NCBI GenBank assembly: GCA_020091685.1
Contig: CM034601.1
Coordinates: forward strand, 5,354,429 to 5,418,428
From: Lutjanus erythropterus
Taxonomy: Eukaryota > Chordata > Actinopteri > Lutjaniformes > Lutjanidae
Direction of reading: 5' to 3'
DNA length: 64,000 nt
Under the pieces are notes generated by a model. It was not told the origin of the DNA. It worked only from the letters and a program-made list of their open reading frames with translations, and made no database searches. The translations under genes and the position numbers were made by a program. This document shows positions 36,266-48,598 of this stretch, piece after piece (positions within the stretch are counted from its first letter, which is position 1; each line of letters starts with the position of its first letter).

Positions 36266-37254
36266 AAGAAACCAGAGAAACTGAGACAACAAAAACATGG
36301 CGGAACAGACTGTCATTAGGATATTCCAAATCAGCCAACTTAAAAATTCCTCCGCCCAGTTTGAAGTCTGAAAATCTTCTGTGGCCAACCCAAACCTTTA
36401 ATGACAACTCTGATCAATACACAGGTCTAAGACCCTATATTTACCCCTATATTTCTTTCATAAAGAGAACAAGTCTCTGAGGACTTGGGCGTACAACAAT
36501 GCAGTGAAAATAATCCATCCACATATACATAATATTTTGTTAACTGGCATATCTTTCCATTTTAATCGTGGTCCAATGACGAGGTATTCTGTCAACTATT
36601 GTTACATTTACACCTGATACTTAAGTGTGATCTGTATCCAGATAATCCAGATAAGGAAAAATGTATATTAATGCATTAATGCATGCAAAGTTTCAATGCT
36701 ACCTGATCAGAATGTGATGTGACTTGCTTGACCAGATCTGGAGGTAGTCTGAGAGAAAACAAGACTTCTGCTCCTCCTCTTGGCTCTGTCTCCAGGAGAC
36801 CTTGGCCAATCTCAGGAGAGGTCAGTGAGATAATTGATTATCGAGTTTTATTCGCAAAGTATTTCACGACCTGAGAATGAGACTCAACAATCAACCACCT
36901 CTGAGTCATCGATCCAAAAGTGTAAATAATTTGACCTGGGAATGAGCGACTGAGTGTGTTCTACATCTTTGGCCCTGACCTTTGCCCCAACATCAGGATG
37001 TCTTTGGAAAACAGAGGGTTAATCAATACTCCAGAGCGGCGTACAGAATAGAGGTCTGGAAGCCAAAAGTAAACGTATTACTTTTCATATTACATTTACA
37101 ATGATGCACAAATTATAATTAATGCAGACATGTCCTTGTCTCCCTCCATCACATATCCACCATTCTGCAGCAGACTCATTCTGTACCCTTCATGGAGCTC
37201 AGGCCGATTGGACCCATTTCCTTTAAGCCTGAGCTCAATCGTGACCTGACAACT

Positions 37255-37260
37255 AATAAA
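37255..37260 (+). promoter_or_regulatory. gpr119: Candidate polyadenylation signal for gpr119
   Basis: An AATAAA hexamer lies about 1 kb after the gpr119 stop and is followed within 40 nt by T-rich sequence (cttgtttttcag). That implies a 3' UTR of about 1 kb with no coding exon in it. It is a plausible end of the transcript, not proven. Confidence 0.35.
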
Positions 37261-38744
37261 GTCTTCAGTCAAAACTTTCTACCCTCTTCTTTTACTCTTG
37301 TTTTTCAGACTATCCATCATCACGTGTTCAGTGACAGGAAATGTCTTAAATACAAATGATCTCATATAAAGTACATCAGCAAGTCGAGCTGCCATGTGGT
37401 GAGAACACAGACTGTCCACCTCTCCCTCATGTTCACTCTGTCTCAAAAGAGACGTCACTATAGTGTAATTTTGATCCATAATTCCCAGTGAAACCAGAAG
37501 AATAAGAGGTCAGTGGTAGCAGGGGACAGGAAGAAGTCTGACATGCATTCCTGACAAGTCCACGAGGGTTCAGGCCTGTCCCACTGTAGAATTGGCGAGT
37601 TGCGTGACGGGCTCCTTGACTCTTTGAGCCCTTTGTGCGCACTTCCTGCAAGTCGGAAATCATGCAGCCCCACAAGAAAGTGGAAAACAAAAAAATAAAA
37701 TTAAAGCCAAGCTGACATCAAAATTAATTGTTGCTAAAGACTCAAAACAAAACATTATGGATAAAATATAAAATGTGGGTTTTGTTTTGATTTGTGTATT
37801 TATTTGGAAGAAATCTAAGATTAATTTATTTTTCTGCAGTGACTTTTACAGTTTTAATTTTGTTTCCAGCTGTCGGTACTGGTGAATTGATTGGTACTTC
37901 AGTGTCAGCAGCCACGCAGGCAGTTAACCATCGGCGATTTGAGCTCTCCCTCTGTTCCTGTCTCTGGTCTCTGACAAGACCAGTCGTCAAACATTCCTGG
38001 TTAACTGTATGAAACGTGAACCTTATTTTATGACAACATTCAGGGTCACAAAATGCTGCTGCATTCTTAGGAAAGCATGTAGGGCCCTCGCACACTTTAC
38101 AGTCACACATTTTCACTGGTGCATTCATATATGTATACTGTTCATGTCAACATCATCCAACAGCTGTAATATATGGTGATAAAGAATATACAAATAAAAA
38201 AAAAAAAAAAACATGGATGGCACATAAAGTTTACTATTTAAGAGTACGAGAGAGAGTCTGTAACCATAACTGTAACCAATGTAAGAGTATACAGTACGTT
38301 TTAGAGACACTGGATCATTTACACTATATTATCATGTGTTTTAAGATTATATCATTTTAATTTTTTAAATATCCACGATTTACACAGTTCACATATTGAC
38401 TGATGACTGATGACTGTCAAAACAAAATGTAAATTCTGTTTCTTACAACTAAGTTAAAACATTTTTTCTTATTCCAGTCATTATTCCAACCCGGTCTCTT
38501 GAATCTGCTTAAAATAACATAACTTTACATTCTCAAATTGCGTGCAGTGCATATGCCAAAGTCTTGCATTGTGCACAGGTGATACAAAAAATCCTTCCCA
38601 TTAACTTCTGTGTAGTCAGGTGCAGTTTAACGTCATGGTGACCTTCATTGTGGTTAAAGTTGTGAAACAGTCGCAGTTTGGTTCGGTTAAGGAACCGATC
38701 GTGTTTGGGTTAAAATAAGTATGTAAGTTATGTGCATAAATTAA

Positions 38745-39068
38745 AGGGACAATTCCGCCCAAAATCAAAAATACATAAAATACTACTTTCGTGTAGGAAC
38801 TACTTTCTTTTTACTGTCGAATCTACTTTCTCTCAGGTGGTTCCTACAAGGAACTGCTCACAACAAGGTCTGTTGATTATCTTGCGTGATTTTTGAGAGA
38901 CGCACTGGTTTTGAATTTTTCGAATGTGTATTTTTGGTGCTTTGAACACCACAAGCTGAGTCCCATTACACTCCAGAGAAGGCAGACACCAAAACTATCT
39001 GGGCGGATAAACAGCACTACAGATCAGAGGAAAAATATGTATTTTTAATTTTGGGATGAACTGTTCCT
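38745..39068. mobile_element. MITE with TTAA at both borders
   Basis: The left border is TTAA followed by AGGGACAATTCCGCCCAAAA, and the right border is ATTTTGGGATGAACTGTTCCT followed by TTAA at 39069-39072. The ends are imperfect inverted repeats lying directly against TTAA. The interior (ACAAGGTCTGTTGATTATCT, CTCCAGAGAAGGCAGACACC) is a common fish element with no open frame. TTAA borders fit piggyBac-type targeting, but the terminal bases are not typical. Confidence 0.65.
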
Positions 39069-39947
39069 TTAAGAAATATGCAATTTCAAAGTAAACTGTA
39101 AAAATTAAAACTAAAATAAGCTATATGTTCAACGAGCAGCTTGGCAAAAGAGCTACGTCCTGTTTTAAATATTAAGCCTTCCCATGTTTTGAGTAGCTGT
39201 TTTCCTCTCCGGAGGCTTCACCATAAACAGCAAAGCATCATTTTGACCGTAAACTTTTATCTAAGAAAATCAAATTTTTGTCATGCAGTCATCTCGTGCC
39301 GTGCCAAGTAAACTGAAGCACGACAGATCACAGCTAACATGCAGCAAAGGTCAGGAGACAGACTGGAACCCATTATACATAAATGGCATGCATTGGCCCT
39401 CAGAGCCACTTTGTTTTATGCTGTTTTATTACATCCCTGTGATTTAGTAGCTTTAAACTGATGGTCGTCAGATAGCGGATGAGCCTGCTGTTTATCTGAA
39501 CGTTATATTTTATAGCTGGATAACTATTCAGTCATGGAAACTTCCTCGGCTGCTTGAATCTTGATAAATCTCGTCCACTTTACGTGTCAGCAGTCTGAAT
39601 CAACAAGGCAGTTAGATCAGCTGATGTCAGAGATTTTCTAGGTCGGAGATAGTTAACATTTACTTTAGACTCAGAGACTGAGTGTCTACATAAAGCCTAA
39701 TCGGCTGGGCTGGAAACAGAGCTAATTTACCTTTGGTTCCTTCGTCATTTGTCATGTCAGGCTGTTGTTCATCCAGGCTTTCAGCAGAGCCCGGCAGGGC
39801 CATGCTGGGTTATTTGTGTAAAAACCTAAAAGGGTTTGGTCATAACGCTGTGTTTGGGTCAACATGCATTAAAGGCTAATTCTGGTTTCATTCGACTTTG
39901 GTCTTACCTCTATATATCATTTCATCACAGAACTGTGACTAATTGCT

Positions 39948-40090
39948 ATTCTTGCCAACCTTCCTGATTTTACCAGGAGACTCCCATTTTTCATTGCCCC
40001 CATTTCCTCCAGGGATCACAGTGCTCCTGTGTTTCTCCTGATTTATGACAAACTTTCACACCTTAAAGTAACAAGGAATGCATTTTGTAA
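39948..40090 (+). repeat. Dispersed repeat, copy 1 of a pair with 53800-53905
   Basis: GGGATCACAGTGCTCCTGTG and TCTCCTGATTTATGACAAAC correspond to GGGATCACAATTCTTCTGCA and TCTCCCAATTTATGACACAT in the second copy, same orientation. The class is unknown. Confidence 0.5.
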
Positions 40091-40988
40091 AATCTGTCCT
40101 CGAATCAGTTTTCTTTTAGGGGGCAAAGCAAAAACAAATGCATGAAAGAAAACTAATGAATAGTAGTTTATGTCAGACAGAGGAGCAGATTATTCTGTAT
40201 TCTTTCCTGAGAATCAAAAATAAAATTCTAAATATTAAACATAAAAAAATCTGTTGCTGTGTACTTATTTTTCGTTATCTTCAGTCACTAAAATGGAGGA
40301 AACAAAGTCACTAAAACTTTTTTTTTTTTTTTTGGTTTCAAAATCCTCCCTGTCTTTGATTAAGAGGTTAAACTGCTAGAGTTTAAAGTCTCGATGCAGC
40401 AGAATTGAATTTAATCTAGGTCTACAGCAGACACTAAACTGAGGTTTAAATTTAGTCTTAATCTTTTTTAATTTTAAGGTAATTTAAAAGTTTGGTGCAA
40501 CATAAATTGAAGTTAAACCAGGATTAAATCAGGATCACAAAATAGTCCTTGTTGGTGCAACCCTGCCTAAGAGATTGTTAAATTTTAAAAAAAATGTAAA
40601 TGTGTCATTTTGTTGAACAGAGATGACTTGTTTGTTTTTATTTTTATTTTATTTTTTATTTTAATCAATGTTTTGTCTTAGTCTGGCTAAAATGGTCATC
40701 TGATTGATGTAGTTTCTTGTCCTGCAAGACTGTTATAACAATGGTGCAACTTTGAGTACAATATTATAATAAGCAAAGAAATGATGAATCGATCTTCTAA
40801 ACATTTAGTTGATAAGTTTGGCTTGTTTACCTTTATCTGTCTGTGTGTGAGCTGAAGTAAACAGCAGCAGACCAAAATGTTAAATATTTATTAACAAACT
40901 GCACAAAATAGACAAAGAATCAATGAAGGAAACAGTTTTACAATGACATGCGGACTGTGGGATTATGATGGGATGTCAAAAAAATAAA

Positions 40989-40994
40989 TTTATT
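40989..40994 (-). promoter_or_regulatory. Candidate polyadenylation signal for the CLK gene
   Basis: TTTATT on the plus strand reads AATAAA on the minus strand, about 150 nt after the kinase stop codon. A second copy lies at 40887-40892. Either gives a short 3' UTR, which begins with a pure CA repeat directly after the stop. Confidence 0.4.
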
Positions 40995-41113
40995 TCAAGT
41001 AGATGGGAATGCTCTGTGAAACTCTTCAAAACATCAACTCATCAACGTAGAACTACAAACCCAAACAGTTTAGTAATCACAACGCTTTAATTACAGCCAG
41101 AGGTAGATGTTGA

Positions 41114-41116
<3 letters not shown>

Positions 41117-41144
<28 letters not shown>
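41117..41144. repeat. (GT)14 microsatellite directly after the CLK stop codon
   Basis: The run abuts the TAG stop of the CLK gene, so the 3' UTR begins with a pure CA tract on the sense strand. Confidence 0.95.
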
Positions 41145-41145
<1 letters not shown>

Positions 41146-42482
41146 TAGCTGCGCTGATGCTTCTGCGCCCTCATGGGGCTGAAGAACGGGTGCCACAGCG
41201 CCTCCTCCAGGGTGATCCGTCTGCAGACGTCATACTCCAACATGCAGCTGAGCAGGTCGAACAGCTGCCTCTCCTCCTCCGTCCTCCTCTGCATGTACTG
41301 CTGAAAGACACACAGTTAGTCCTCCGATAAGTCCTCTAACCTCACACCTGCAGCTGATTGGCTGATCAGATTTGCTCTTTACCTTGAGAGGCTGACAGTG
41401 TTTCCTGATGTAATCATCAGAGGAGCTCTGCTCGTCCCAGTTCAGACGCTCGTTATGGACGTAATGCTGCTTTCTACACACAACACAGTACAAACACACA
41501 CACATTTTATACAGTTAGTGGTTAAAGATAGAAACACCCTTCTTAATTCACTGCATCCCCACCAGCACTTCATTTCAAGCTGCAGCTGTGAAGACCACAT
41601 TGAGAAAAGGGCATAAACAGACAACCTGTGGTGCCTTCAATCATAGGAAACAGCCATCACCATGGAAACTGATGGACACAATGCTCAATGACTTGCTGTT
41701 ATGTTTTGTTACTTCCCTGCAGGTGCACAATCCTAGAACTTACTGGCTGTCGTCTGACGCAGATTTGACCGTGGGGGCGCATCAGCAGGACTTCCGGTGT
41801 AGCCAGCGGGTATCTGGATAACAGATTTCTGCACTGGTTGATGTTTACAGCCAAATTACTAACTTGAGGTGTGAGAATGGAGCTGGAGCTCTACGACTGG
41901 ATTTTATCTGCATATTTATGGAGACATTTTTTTTTTTTTAAATGTATAAAAATGTGTCACAAACTGGAGAATTAGTGCCAGCAGCTGGTTATCTTGATGC
42001 TCTCTACTCCTAATACTCACAGAACAGTAGTGGATGGAAACGCTCATTAATTTGGATTGTCTTTTGAACATTTTCTGCAAATTGTGGTTGAAATTTGCGC
42101 CGTAACTGAGTGGAAACCAGGCTTATTTGTTACATTCAGACTCTTCAGCTCAGTGTCAGAGGAGCGATCAAGTGCAATCTCAAGATGCAGAGCAGCACAA
42201 GGGCACCAAGTAAAGATGCCTCATAGCTGCCTCCCTGTTTACAACTGACCCTGGAGACCCTGAGGCTGACCCAGATCACCTCCTGACTGGCCTTGAAGAA
42301 CTTGGAGAACATGTGCAGTGTACTGTCTGTCTGTGTGTGTGTGTATGTGTGTGTGTGAGGTAACCTGGTCTGTTTGAGCAGGTGGGGGGGAATTGGTCCA
42401 AGGACTTTCTCCATCATGGCCAGATGTTCTTTACTGTCATGGGTCTGAAACAACAGACAGGCAGAGCAGAAAAACTTAGTAC

Positions 42483-42549
<67 letters not shown>

Positions 42550-45500
42550 ACCATGAAGAGTGTACGTCCCAGGTAAAACTCCATGAGAACGCAGCCCAGA
42601 CTCCAAACATCACACGACTGGTTCCAGCCCAGATCTGAGCACCAACACACACACAGTTGAAAGCAAAAAAAGGATTATTTGACATGTAGCTTAACCAGTG
42701 TAGTCATTCTACTTCATGCTCTGTGGGTGTGTGAGTGTGTGTGTGTGTGAGTTGTGTGTGTACCCAGTATGACCTCTGGAGCTCGGTAGTGACGTGTTGA
42801 CACCAGCGATTCATGGTGCTCGTGGTCGAATGTGGCGGTGCCAAAATCCACCACCTTCACATCCAGACTCCTCAGTTTCCTCTCGTCACTCTTCTGAATC
42901 ACACACACACACACACACACACGCTGCTCAACAACCTTCACTGCATGGTAAACCTTGAAATGGCAGCATGACATATTTGTATTTGTCAGCAGGCAGAAAG
43001 TTTTTATAAAACTTTTACCCTCTCTTCATTGAACACCAGTTCGTGGTCAGAGGAGACAAACAGGATGTTCTCTGGCTTCAGGTCTGTGTGGGTCAGCTTG
43101 TTACGATGCAGGACTGTAAAACACACACACACATGCAAAAAACTCACGTTGTAATTATATGTTTTTATTTCAACTTTTTACAAATTTCTGCCGTTTTTAT
43201 GGGCAAATTGCAAATGCACAGCAGCAGTCAAATATCTGCAGAATGATTGAATTTGGGTGAATCAGGGTGAACATCAGCCAACATCTCTACACTTCATTGC
43301 TCAATCATTGTGCTGCTTGCTCCAGAAGATCCATTTCTAAGATCACCAAAATTATCAGTATTGTTGAGGTGAGGGGTCAGAGGTCACACAAAGTGCACAC
43401 ACACACACACTTAACTCACAGCAGACGGCTCTGAAGATCTGGAAGGCCATGTGTCTGATCTGCTCCACGGTGAACGGCAGGAACTTGTTCTGTCGGAGGA
43501 ACTCGAAGGTGCTGAGGCCGAGCAGCTCGAACACGATGCAGATGTGACCCTCGTGATCGAACCAGTCCAGCATCCTCACACAGGCGCTGACAGGAGAGGG
43601 TCAGTCATCCATAAACATGAGACCTTAACGTTTAAACATTTAAATATACCGACAGCAAACACCCAGTAATATTTAGCTTTAGCCAACATGTAAAACACTG
43701 ATATAAAAGATTAAAGTGAATGCTTTTAGAGGACAAAGGTTCTCTCAGGTTCTGCTGCAGCTCTGCTTACAATCTGTTGTCATCATCCAGACTGTTGATC
43801 TCCTCCAGCACTGCAATCTCAGACTTGGCGACTTCGCGGAAACAATCGATGTTCCTCACGATCTTCACGGCTACATGTTCATCTCTGTTGCACACAGACA
43901 TGTGGAAAAAGACAAAAAAAAAAGAGTAACTGCACTACTGCCACAAAAATGCATTCAGTTTACATGATGATTCTCTGGTTTCTGATTGGATAAATAACTC
44001 AGGATGGAAAACATAAGCAGTCAAGGTCAAGGCTCAGTCAGCATGCATGCTTACTTATGTCTGTCAATACACTCCACCACTTTTCCAAAGGCTCCTGCTC
44101 CCAGTGTAAGTACCACCTCATCTGGAAAATATAAACAGACATTCATTTAATGTCATAAAAGCCAAATGCAACGGTCAGGGCAAAAACAATTTAATTTCAT
44201 TCCATTTATTTTATTTATAAGGGCAACACGTATTAATCAATATTTCTGTAAATGTGCCAGTGTTCGCCAGCGGGCTAATTTTCAACTGCAGTCCTTTGGC
44301 AAGATGTTTTGAAACCTATAAAATAAGAGAATATTTCACCTATAATGTACTTTCTGCTGCATTCTTGATTAGTAGCAACAGTTGTAGCTCCTCAATCCAC
44401 AACAAACAAACCAATTTCTGTTTTTCCAAGGGATATTTAGGCAGTGATTGTGGTCAGTAAATTACTTTCATTTCACTGTTCTTACAGGCAGAAAACTATA
44501 AGGTGCTTTCAAATTAATACCGTTAATGTGTTCTAAAGGTCCTGTGTGCAAGATTTAAGTTGGCAGAAAATGACAGTATCTTTTTACCAGAACAAAGTGC
44601 CAAGTCCTTTTCCATGCTGCACCACCATGTTTCTACAGTAGCCCAGAATGCACAAACCAAACACTGGCTCTAGATACAGCCTTTTGTGTTTTTTGCAAGT
44701 TTTGTTGCTACTGTGGGGCTTTTTTAAATGCTTGGAAGGGGAGGGTGAGACGAGGTAATCTGCAAGCTCTCCACTAGATGCCACCAAACCCTACACACTG
44801 GTGCTTTAATAAGAGCCTAAAGCTGTCTTCTCTTCTATTTATTGAATCAAGAACTGGTTTTGAATCAGTTCTCGGTGGTACTGTGGTTCCAAGAATCGAG
44901 CTGAAATGTGAGATTCCCACCCAAATTGAAAGGTCTAGAAAAAGCTGACAACTGGACCTTGAGTTTAGATTATTTTGACAAACTACTGTTCCCAACTTTA
45001 AGAACAAACCTTCATACTCAATTACCTGAAAGCTACCTGAAGATTTGCATGAAGTCATTGACATTTATTGTAGAAATCCTACATATGTATGACAGCATTT
45101 CTGTGCAAGCAAAGAAAATATGGTGACCAGAAATGATTTCTGGAGTTGCTGGTGGTGTGAGAGCAGTTACCTTCATGTTGCCTTGATAGAAAGACTTGAT
45201 GACAAAGACAAGGACAGAAAAGACATTAAAGACAAAAGGCTGGTGTCACGTACATCTTTCTTTCAGCACCATGCCGATGTGATAGACCAGGTGTCCCTCT
45301 TCATCGTCCTCACAGCTCTTTCCCTTGTGACTCCTCTTTAATTCATCATCATCAGCGCTGACAGCATTGTCACCAAGAAAAGCGGATTCAAACTGCGACG
45401 AGTTGTCGTCAGGCTGAGTTGAGTGTTGGACACATGACAGATGAAGTGATGAAGGCAGGAGACGGTACATAGTGTTGGTGGTTGTATTTCGAGACATACA

Positions 45501-46914
45501 GGTTGACAGGACATGTGGACAAGAGAAAGACAGGATGACTATTTAGATCACGTCACTTTGCTTATCACAAAACAGGACTTCATTCCAATCAGGGACAGTA
45601 TGAACTCACATCACACAGAGGATTATAAACCATCAACAAGAGCAGGAAACTGCTGTCCTCTTGTGTTTTAAGATAAAACTGTTTAAATAAGCATCATTTT
45701 CAAATATGTCTGTGTACAAAAAAGTGTGAAGGCCATAAAATGACATATTTCTGCATAAAAAACAAAACCTACATTTATTTCTGTAAAAATTACATATTTC
45801 TGTGTAAAAAATCATTATGTTTATATATTTCTTCATGAAAAAATGAGAAAGTTTATACATTTAGGTGTAAAAATGTAAAGTTTACAAATGATTGTATACA
45901 AAATGTTAAGTTTACAATTTCAGGTTGAAAATGGAAAAAGCACATAGTTCTGTGTTTCATAAGTATAAAGTTGACATATTAATGTGTTAAAAATGTAAAA
46001 GCTCCATATTTCTGTGTAAATAAAAACCTAAACTTTCTATATTTCTGTGTACAAAATGTAAAAACTACATATCTCTGAAAAAAATATATAGTGTGTCAAG
46101 AAGCCCCAATAACAATTTCACAGATTAAAATCTATCATTATCTGCACTTTTATCATTTAAGAAACAGTCTGAAGAAAAGAGTCTGGCAGCACTACAACTT
46201 ACATTTTAAGGAAACACATTTGTCCTTAAATAGAAAGTTCTCACACTGGCAAACAAACAGTTTGAACAAAAATCTTTTAAAATGAATTATTTGTCATATT
46301 TATGGCTACTCTTGTTTTATAGTTGATATATCTACCCAAACTCCAAATAACACATAAAGTATTTGCCAGTAATCTGGGAAATATCTGATAGGAAGAGGAA
46401 GAGAACCGCACCAAGTCAGCAGTTTCTGGGGAAGTTCCCGTCTTTCTGTCGGCGTGGACGTCTGTTTTGGGATCATCACCGCCTACCAGTAGAAAGAAAG
46501 ACAGAGATGAGACAACAATAATCTCTTAAGCACATAAGTAAAAACATTTTAAAGAAATCTTTTAGCTATTACTATATACTGTTATTTATTTAATTAAGAA
46601 ATCAAACAGGCTGTTGCTAATGAAGAGGTAAACAGAAACTCCTTTTAACTGTCAATCTAAGATTAATTATAATGACCAGGTATGGGTAAAAGCTAATGCT
46701 CAGAAACACTAAACTATTTCCACTGAAAAAAGTGTTATTCACATCTGGAAGGAAAAACATTTTCCACAGTTTTCTTTTCAATGCCTTCGATGAAGATGCT
46801 CCTGCTGACTCAGCGTGAGCTGCACGACACACGAACATGCAGTTAAACGACTAAAACATAAGTGGCGATGAGGTTACCTCTCCAGGAATCACATTCGTCG
46901 TCCTTCCTGCCCAT
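41145..46914 (-). CDS. CLK-family (CLK1/4-like) LAMMER dual-specificity kinase, complete
   Basis: Twelve coding exons on the minus strand: 46878-46914, 46412-46482, 45254-45413, 44055-44121, 43771-43884, 43420-43586, 43019-43113, 42764-42893, 42552-42634, 42365-42444, 41383-41473 and 41145-41300. All phases agree, giving 1251 nt and 416 residues. The kinase core is whole: glycine loop [10 protein letters not shown] (from residue 96), VAVK lysine 119, HTDLKPEN (214-221), DFG (253-255), RAPE (274-277) and the LAMMER motif as EHLAMMEK (314-321). CLKs phosphorylate SR splicing factors in the nucleus. [13 protein letters not shown] and the activation loop are closest to CLK1/CLK4. The oddity is the N-terminus: about 90 acidic residues (for example [16 protein letters not shown]) with no Arg/Ser repeats, where CLKs usually carry an RS region. 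The donor of exon 2 (TTG|gtgcgg) is weak. The two N-terminal exons are less certain than the kinase exons. Confidence 0.9.
42323..42922. repeat. Cluster of CA/GT and CT/GA microsatellites in CLK introns
   Basis: Tracts lie at about 42323-42358, 42487-42549 (a CT run followed by a GT run), 42728-42760 and 42901-42922. In sense they are CA or GA tracts that start within a few bases of donors, or a GT tract just before an acceptor. The introns here are short (about 100-150 nt), so the tracts fill much of them. Confidence 0.9.
44534..44808 (+). mobile_element. MITE with TAAAGG/CCTTTA-type ends (copy 1), in a CLK intron
   Basis: The ends read TAAAGGTCCTGTGTGCAAGA and CTACACACTGGTGCTTTA, imperfect inverted repeats. 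Inside are AGAATGCACAAACCAAACAC, CTTGGAAGGGGAGGGTGAG and CTCCACTAGATGCCACCAAA, in the order of a common fish element. It is noncoding. A second copy lies inverted at 58095-58334. Confidence 0.75.
45690..46085. repeat. Degenerate AT-rich minisatellite in a CLK intron
   Basis: Within the intron between exons 46412-46482 and 45254-45413, a unit like ACATATTTCTGTGTAAAA recurs roughly every 35-45 nt for about 400 nt, with variable spacing and many changes. Examples start near 45744, 45790, 45996 and 46039. The minus strand reads as repeated FYTEI/FYRNK-like words. It is noncoding repeat sequence. Confidence 0.6.
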
Positions 46915-46989
46915 AGTGCTGCTGGACACGCTGGACTCTGTGACCAGTATTTGCTTCCTCTGCTCCAGCCTCTGGAGGTCTGCTGATCA
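46915..46989 (-). other. 5' UTR part of the CLK start-codon exon
   Basis: Upstream of ATG 46914 the minus strand runs 75 nt to a good acceptor (cttatctgctcag) at 46990-46991. This shows that the exon with the start codon is not the first exon. The leader contains no other ATG in frame with the kinase. Confidence 0.55.
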
Positions 46990-47734
46990 CTGAGCAGATA
47001 AGAAGAAGAAATACGCAGGCAGATGAGGGTCAGTGATGTCTACAGCCACACTGGCAACCCTGTAAAACTGATTAGTAACAAAGCTGGAAGCATAAAACAT
47101 GGACAGACAACTTTGGTGGGAGTAGTGCTGCATTTATCCTGTACAGTTACCACTTAAGGTCATCTCAGACTCAACTCATATTTATGTAAATCCTGTACAG
47201 TCAGAGATCTTTTGGGATTTAATATATATGGGTTGTCTGCATGTTTAATCTTATATGAGGCCATGACACATTAAAACACTAATTATGATTGTGTGCAAGT
47301 TGTTTTCATGCTAACATAATGTATGCTCACGTAAGGAGTTAGCTTATAGCAGTGGTTTTAACAGGGGGGAAGCCAAGATGTCAACGCACACACACAGTAG
47401 CGTCTATCTAACACATGTAATGAGTATTAGCCAATCAGATTGCGGGAGGAGAAAAAAAATAAGGCGCTAATCACTCAGGGCCTTTGATGTGTCACACTCT
47501 AAATACTGTACGCCTCATCACCCAGCAACTGCACAAACAGTGATAACTGGGATTTATTGTTCAAACTGACTGAAAACTGTGAGGGGAAAAAGTCCTACAG
47601 TTTAAGAACAAGGTTTCTCCACACAAAACTGCAGAAATTTAAGGATTTAACCATCTGCAATCCATATTATCATTAAAAGATTCAGCGAATCCACAGAAAT
47701 GTCTGCACATTAGGGGCAAGGCTGAAAATAAACA

Positions 47735-48545
47735 TTGAATACCTGTGACCTTTGACCCCTCAGGCATCACTGCATTAAAAACCCACACAATTGTATAAAG
47801 GACACTACATGGGCTCAGGAACACTTTGGAAAACCGTTGTCAGTAAACAGTTTGTCTCTGCATCTACAAATGCAAGTTAAGACTCCACCATGCAAAGAGA
47901 AAGACATATATCAACAACATCCATAAATACTGCAGACTTTTCTGGGCCTGAACTCATCTGAGACGGACTGATGGAAAGTGGAAAAGTGTGCTGTGGTCTG
48001 ACAAGTCCACTTTTCAGATTGTTATCAGAAATTATGGACACCGTATCCTCCAGGCTAAAGAGGAGAAGGACCATGCAGATTGTTACCAGCACTAACTTCA
48101 AAAATCAGCATCTATGATGGTATGAGGGTGTGTTAGTGCCCATACTGAAAAGCACATAGAGGTTTTGGACCAACATACGCTGCCATCCAGACAACGTCTT
48201 TTTCAGAGACGTCCCTGATTATTTCAGTGAGACAATGCCAAGACACACTGTGCATGTCTCTTATTGAAAATGTGTGGTGCATTATGAAGCACAAAATACA
48301 ACAACAGAGACCCCAGACTGCTGAGCAGCTGAAGTTGTATATCAAGCAAGAATTAGAAAGAATTTCACTTTCAAAACTTCAACAATCAGTGTCCTCAGTT
48401 CCCAAACACTTTCTTGTGATGAGGTGAATATCACAGTGGTAAACATACACCTGACAATAAAGTTTATCAGTTTGAACATTAACATTATTGACTGATAATT
48501 TGTTCCTTGAATATCAACATACAACCTGATTAACATCATGCTGCG
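47735..48545 (+). mobile_element. Tc1/mariner-type transposon, degraded, internally deleted
   Basis: From GGGCTCAGGAACACTTTGGA through AACAACATCCATAAATAC, AGTGGAAAAGTGTGCTGTGG, GATGGTATGAGGGTGTGTTA and CAGTGAGACAATGCCAAGAC the order follows a widespread fish mariner-like transposase. The last coding part reads IENVWCIMKHKIQQQRPQTA and then KLYIKQELERI. A stretch of about 100 nt between the second catalytic region and this tail is missing. The 3' tail CAATAAAGTTTATCAGTTTG is also typical. It probably lies in intron 1 of the CLK gene, antisense to it. End coordinates are approximate. Confidence 0.8.
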
Positions 48546-48598
48546 TCATACTGATACGAGTACAGTGGGTAGAAGCACGATAACTTACGAGATTTGTT

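Larger units (their letters stand above)
36300..40980. other. gpr119 3' UTR and intergenic DNA up to the CLK gene
   Basis: Apart from the MITE at 38745-39068, a repeat shared with 53800-53905 at about 39948-40090, and repeat-like AT-rich sequence at 40360-40570, I see no gene. The first kilobase is probably gpr119 3' UTR. Confidence 0.4.

Noticed and set aside
42414-42685. Frames with long runs of Arg-Glu
   Set aside because: They are translations of a GA microsatellite in a CLK intron.
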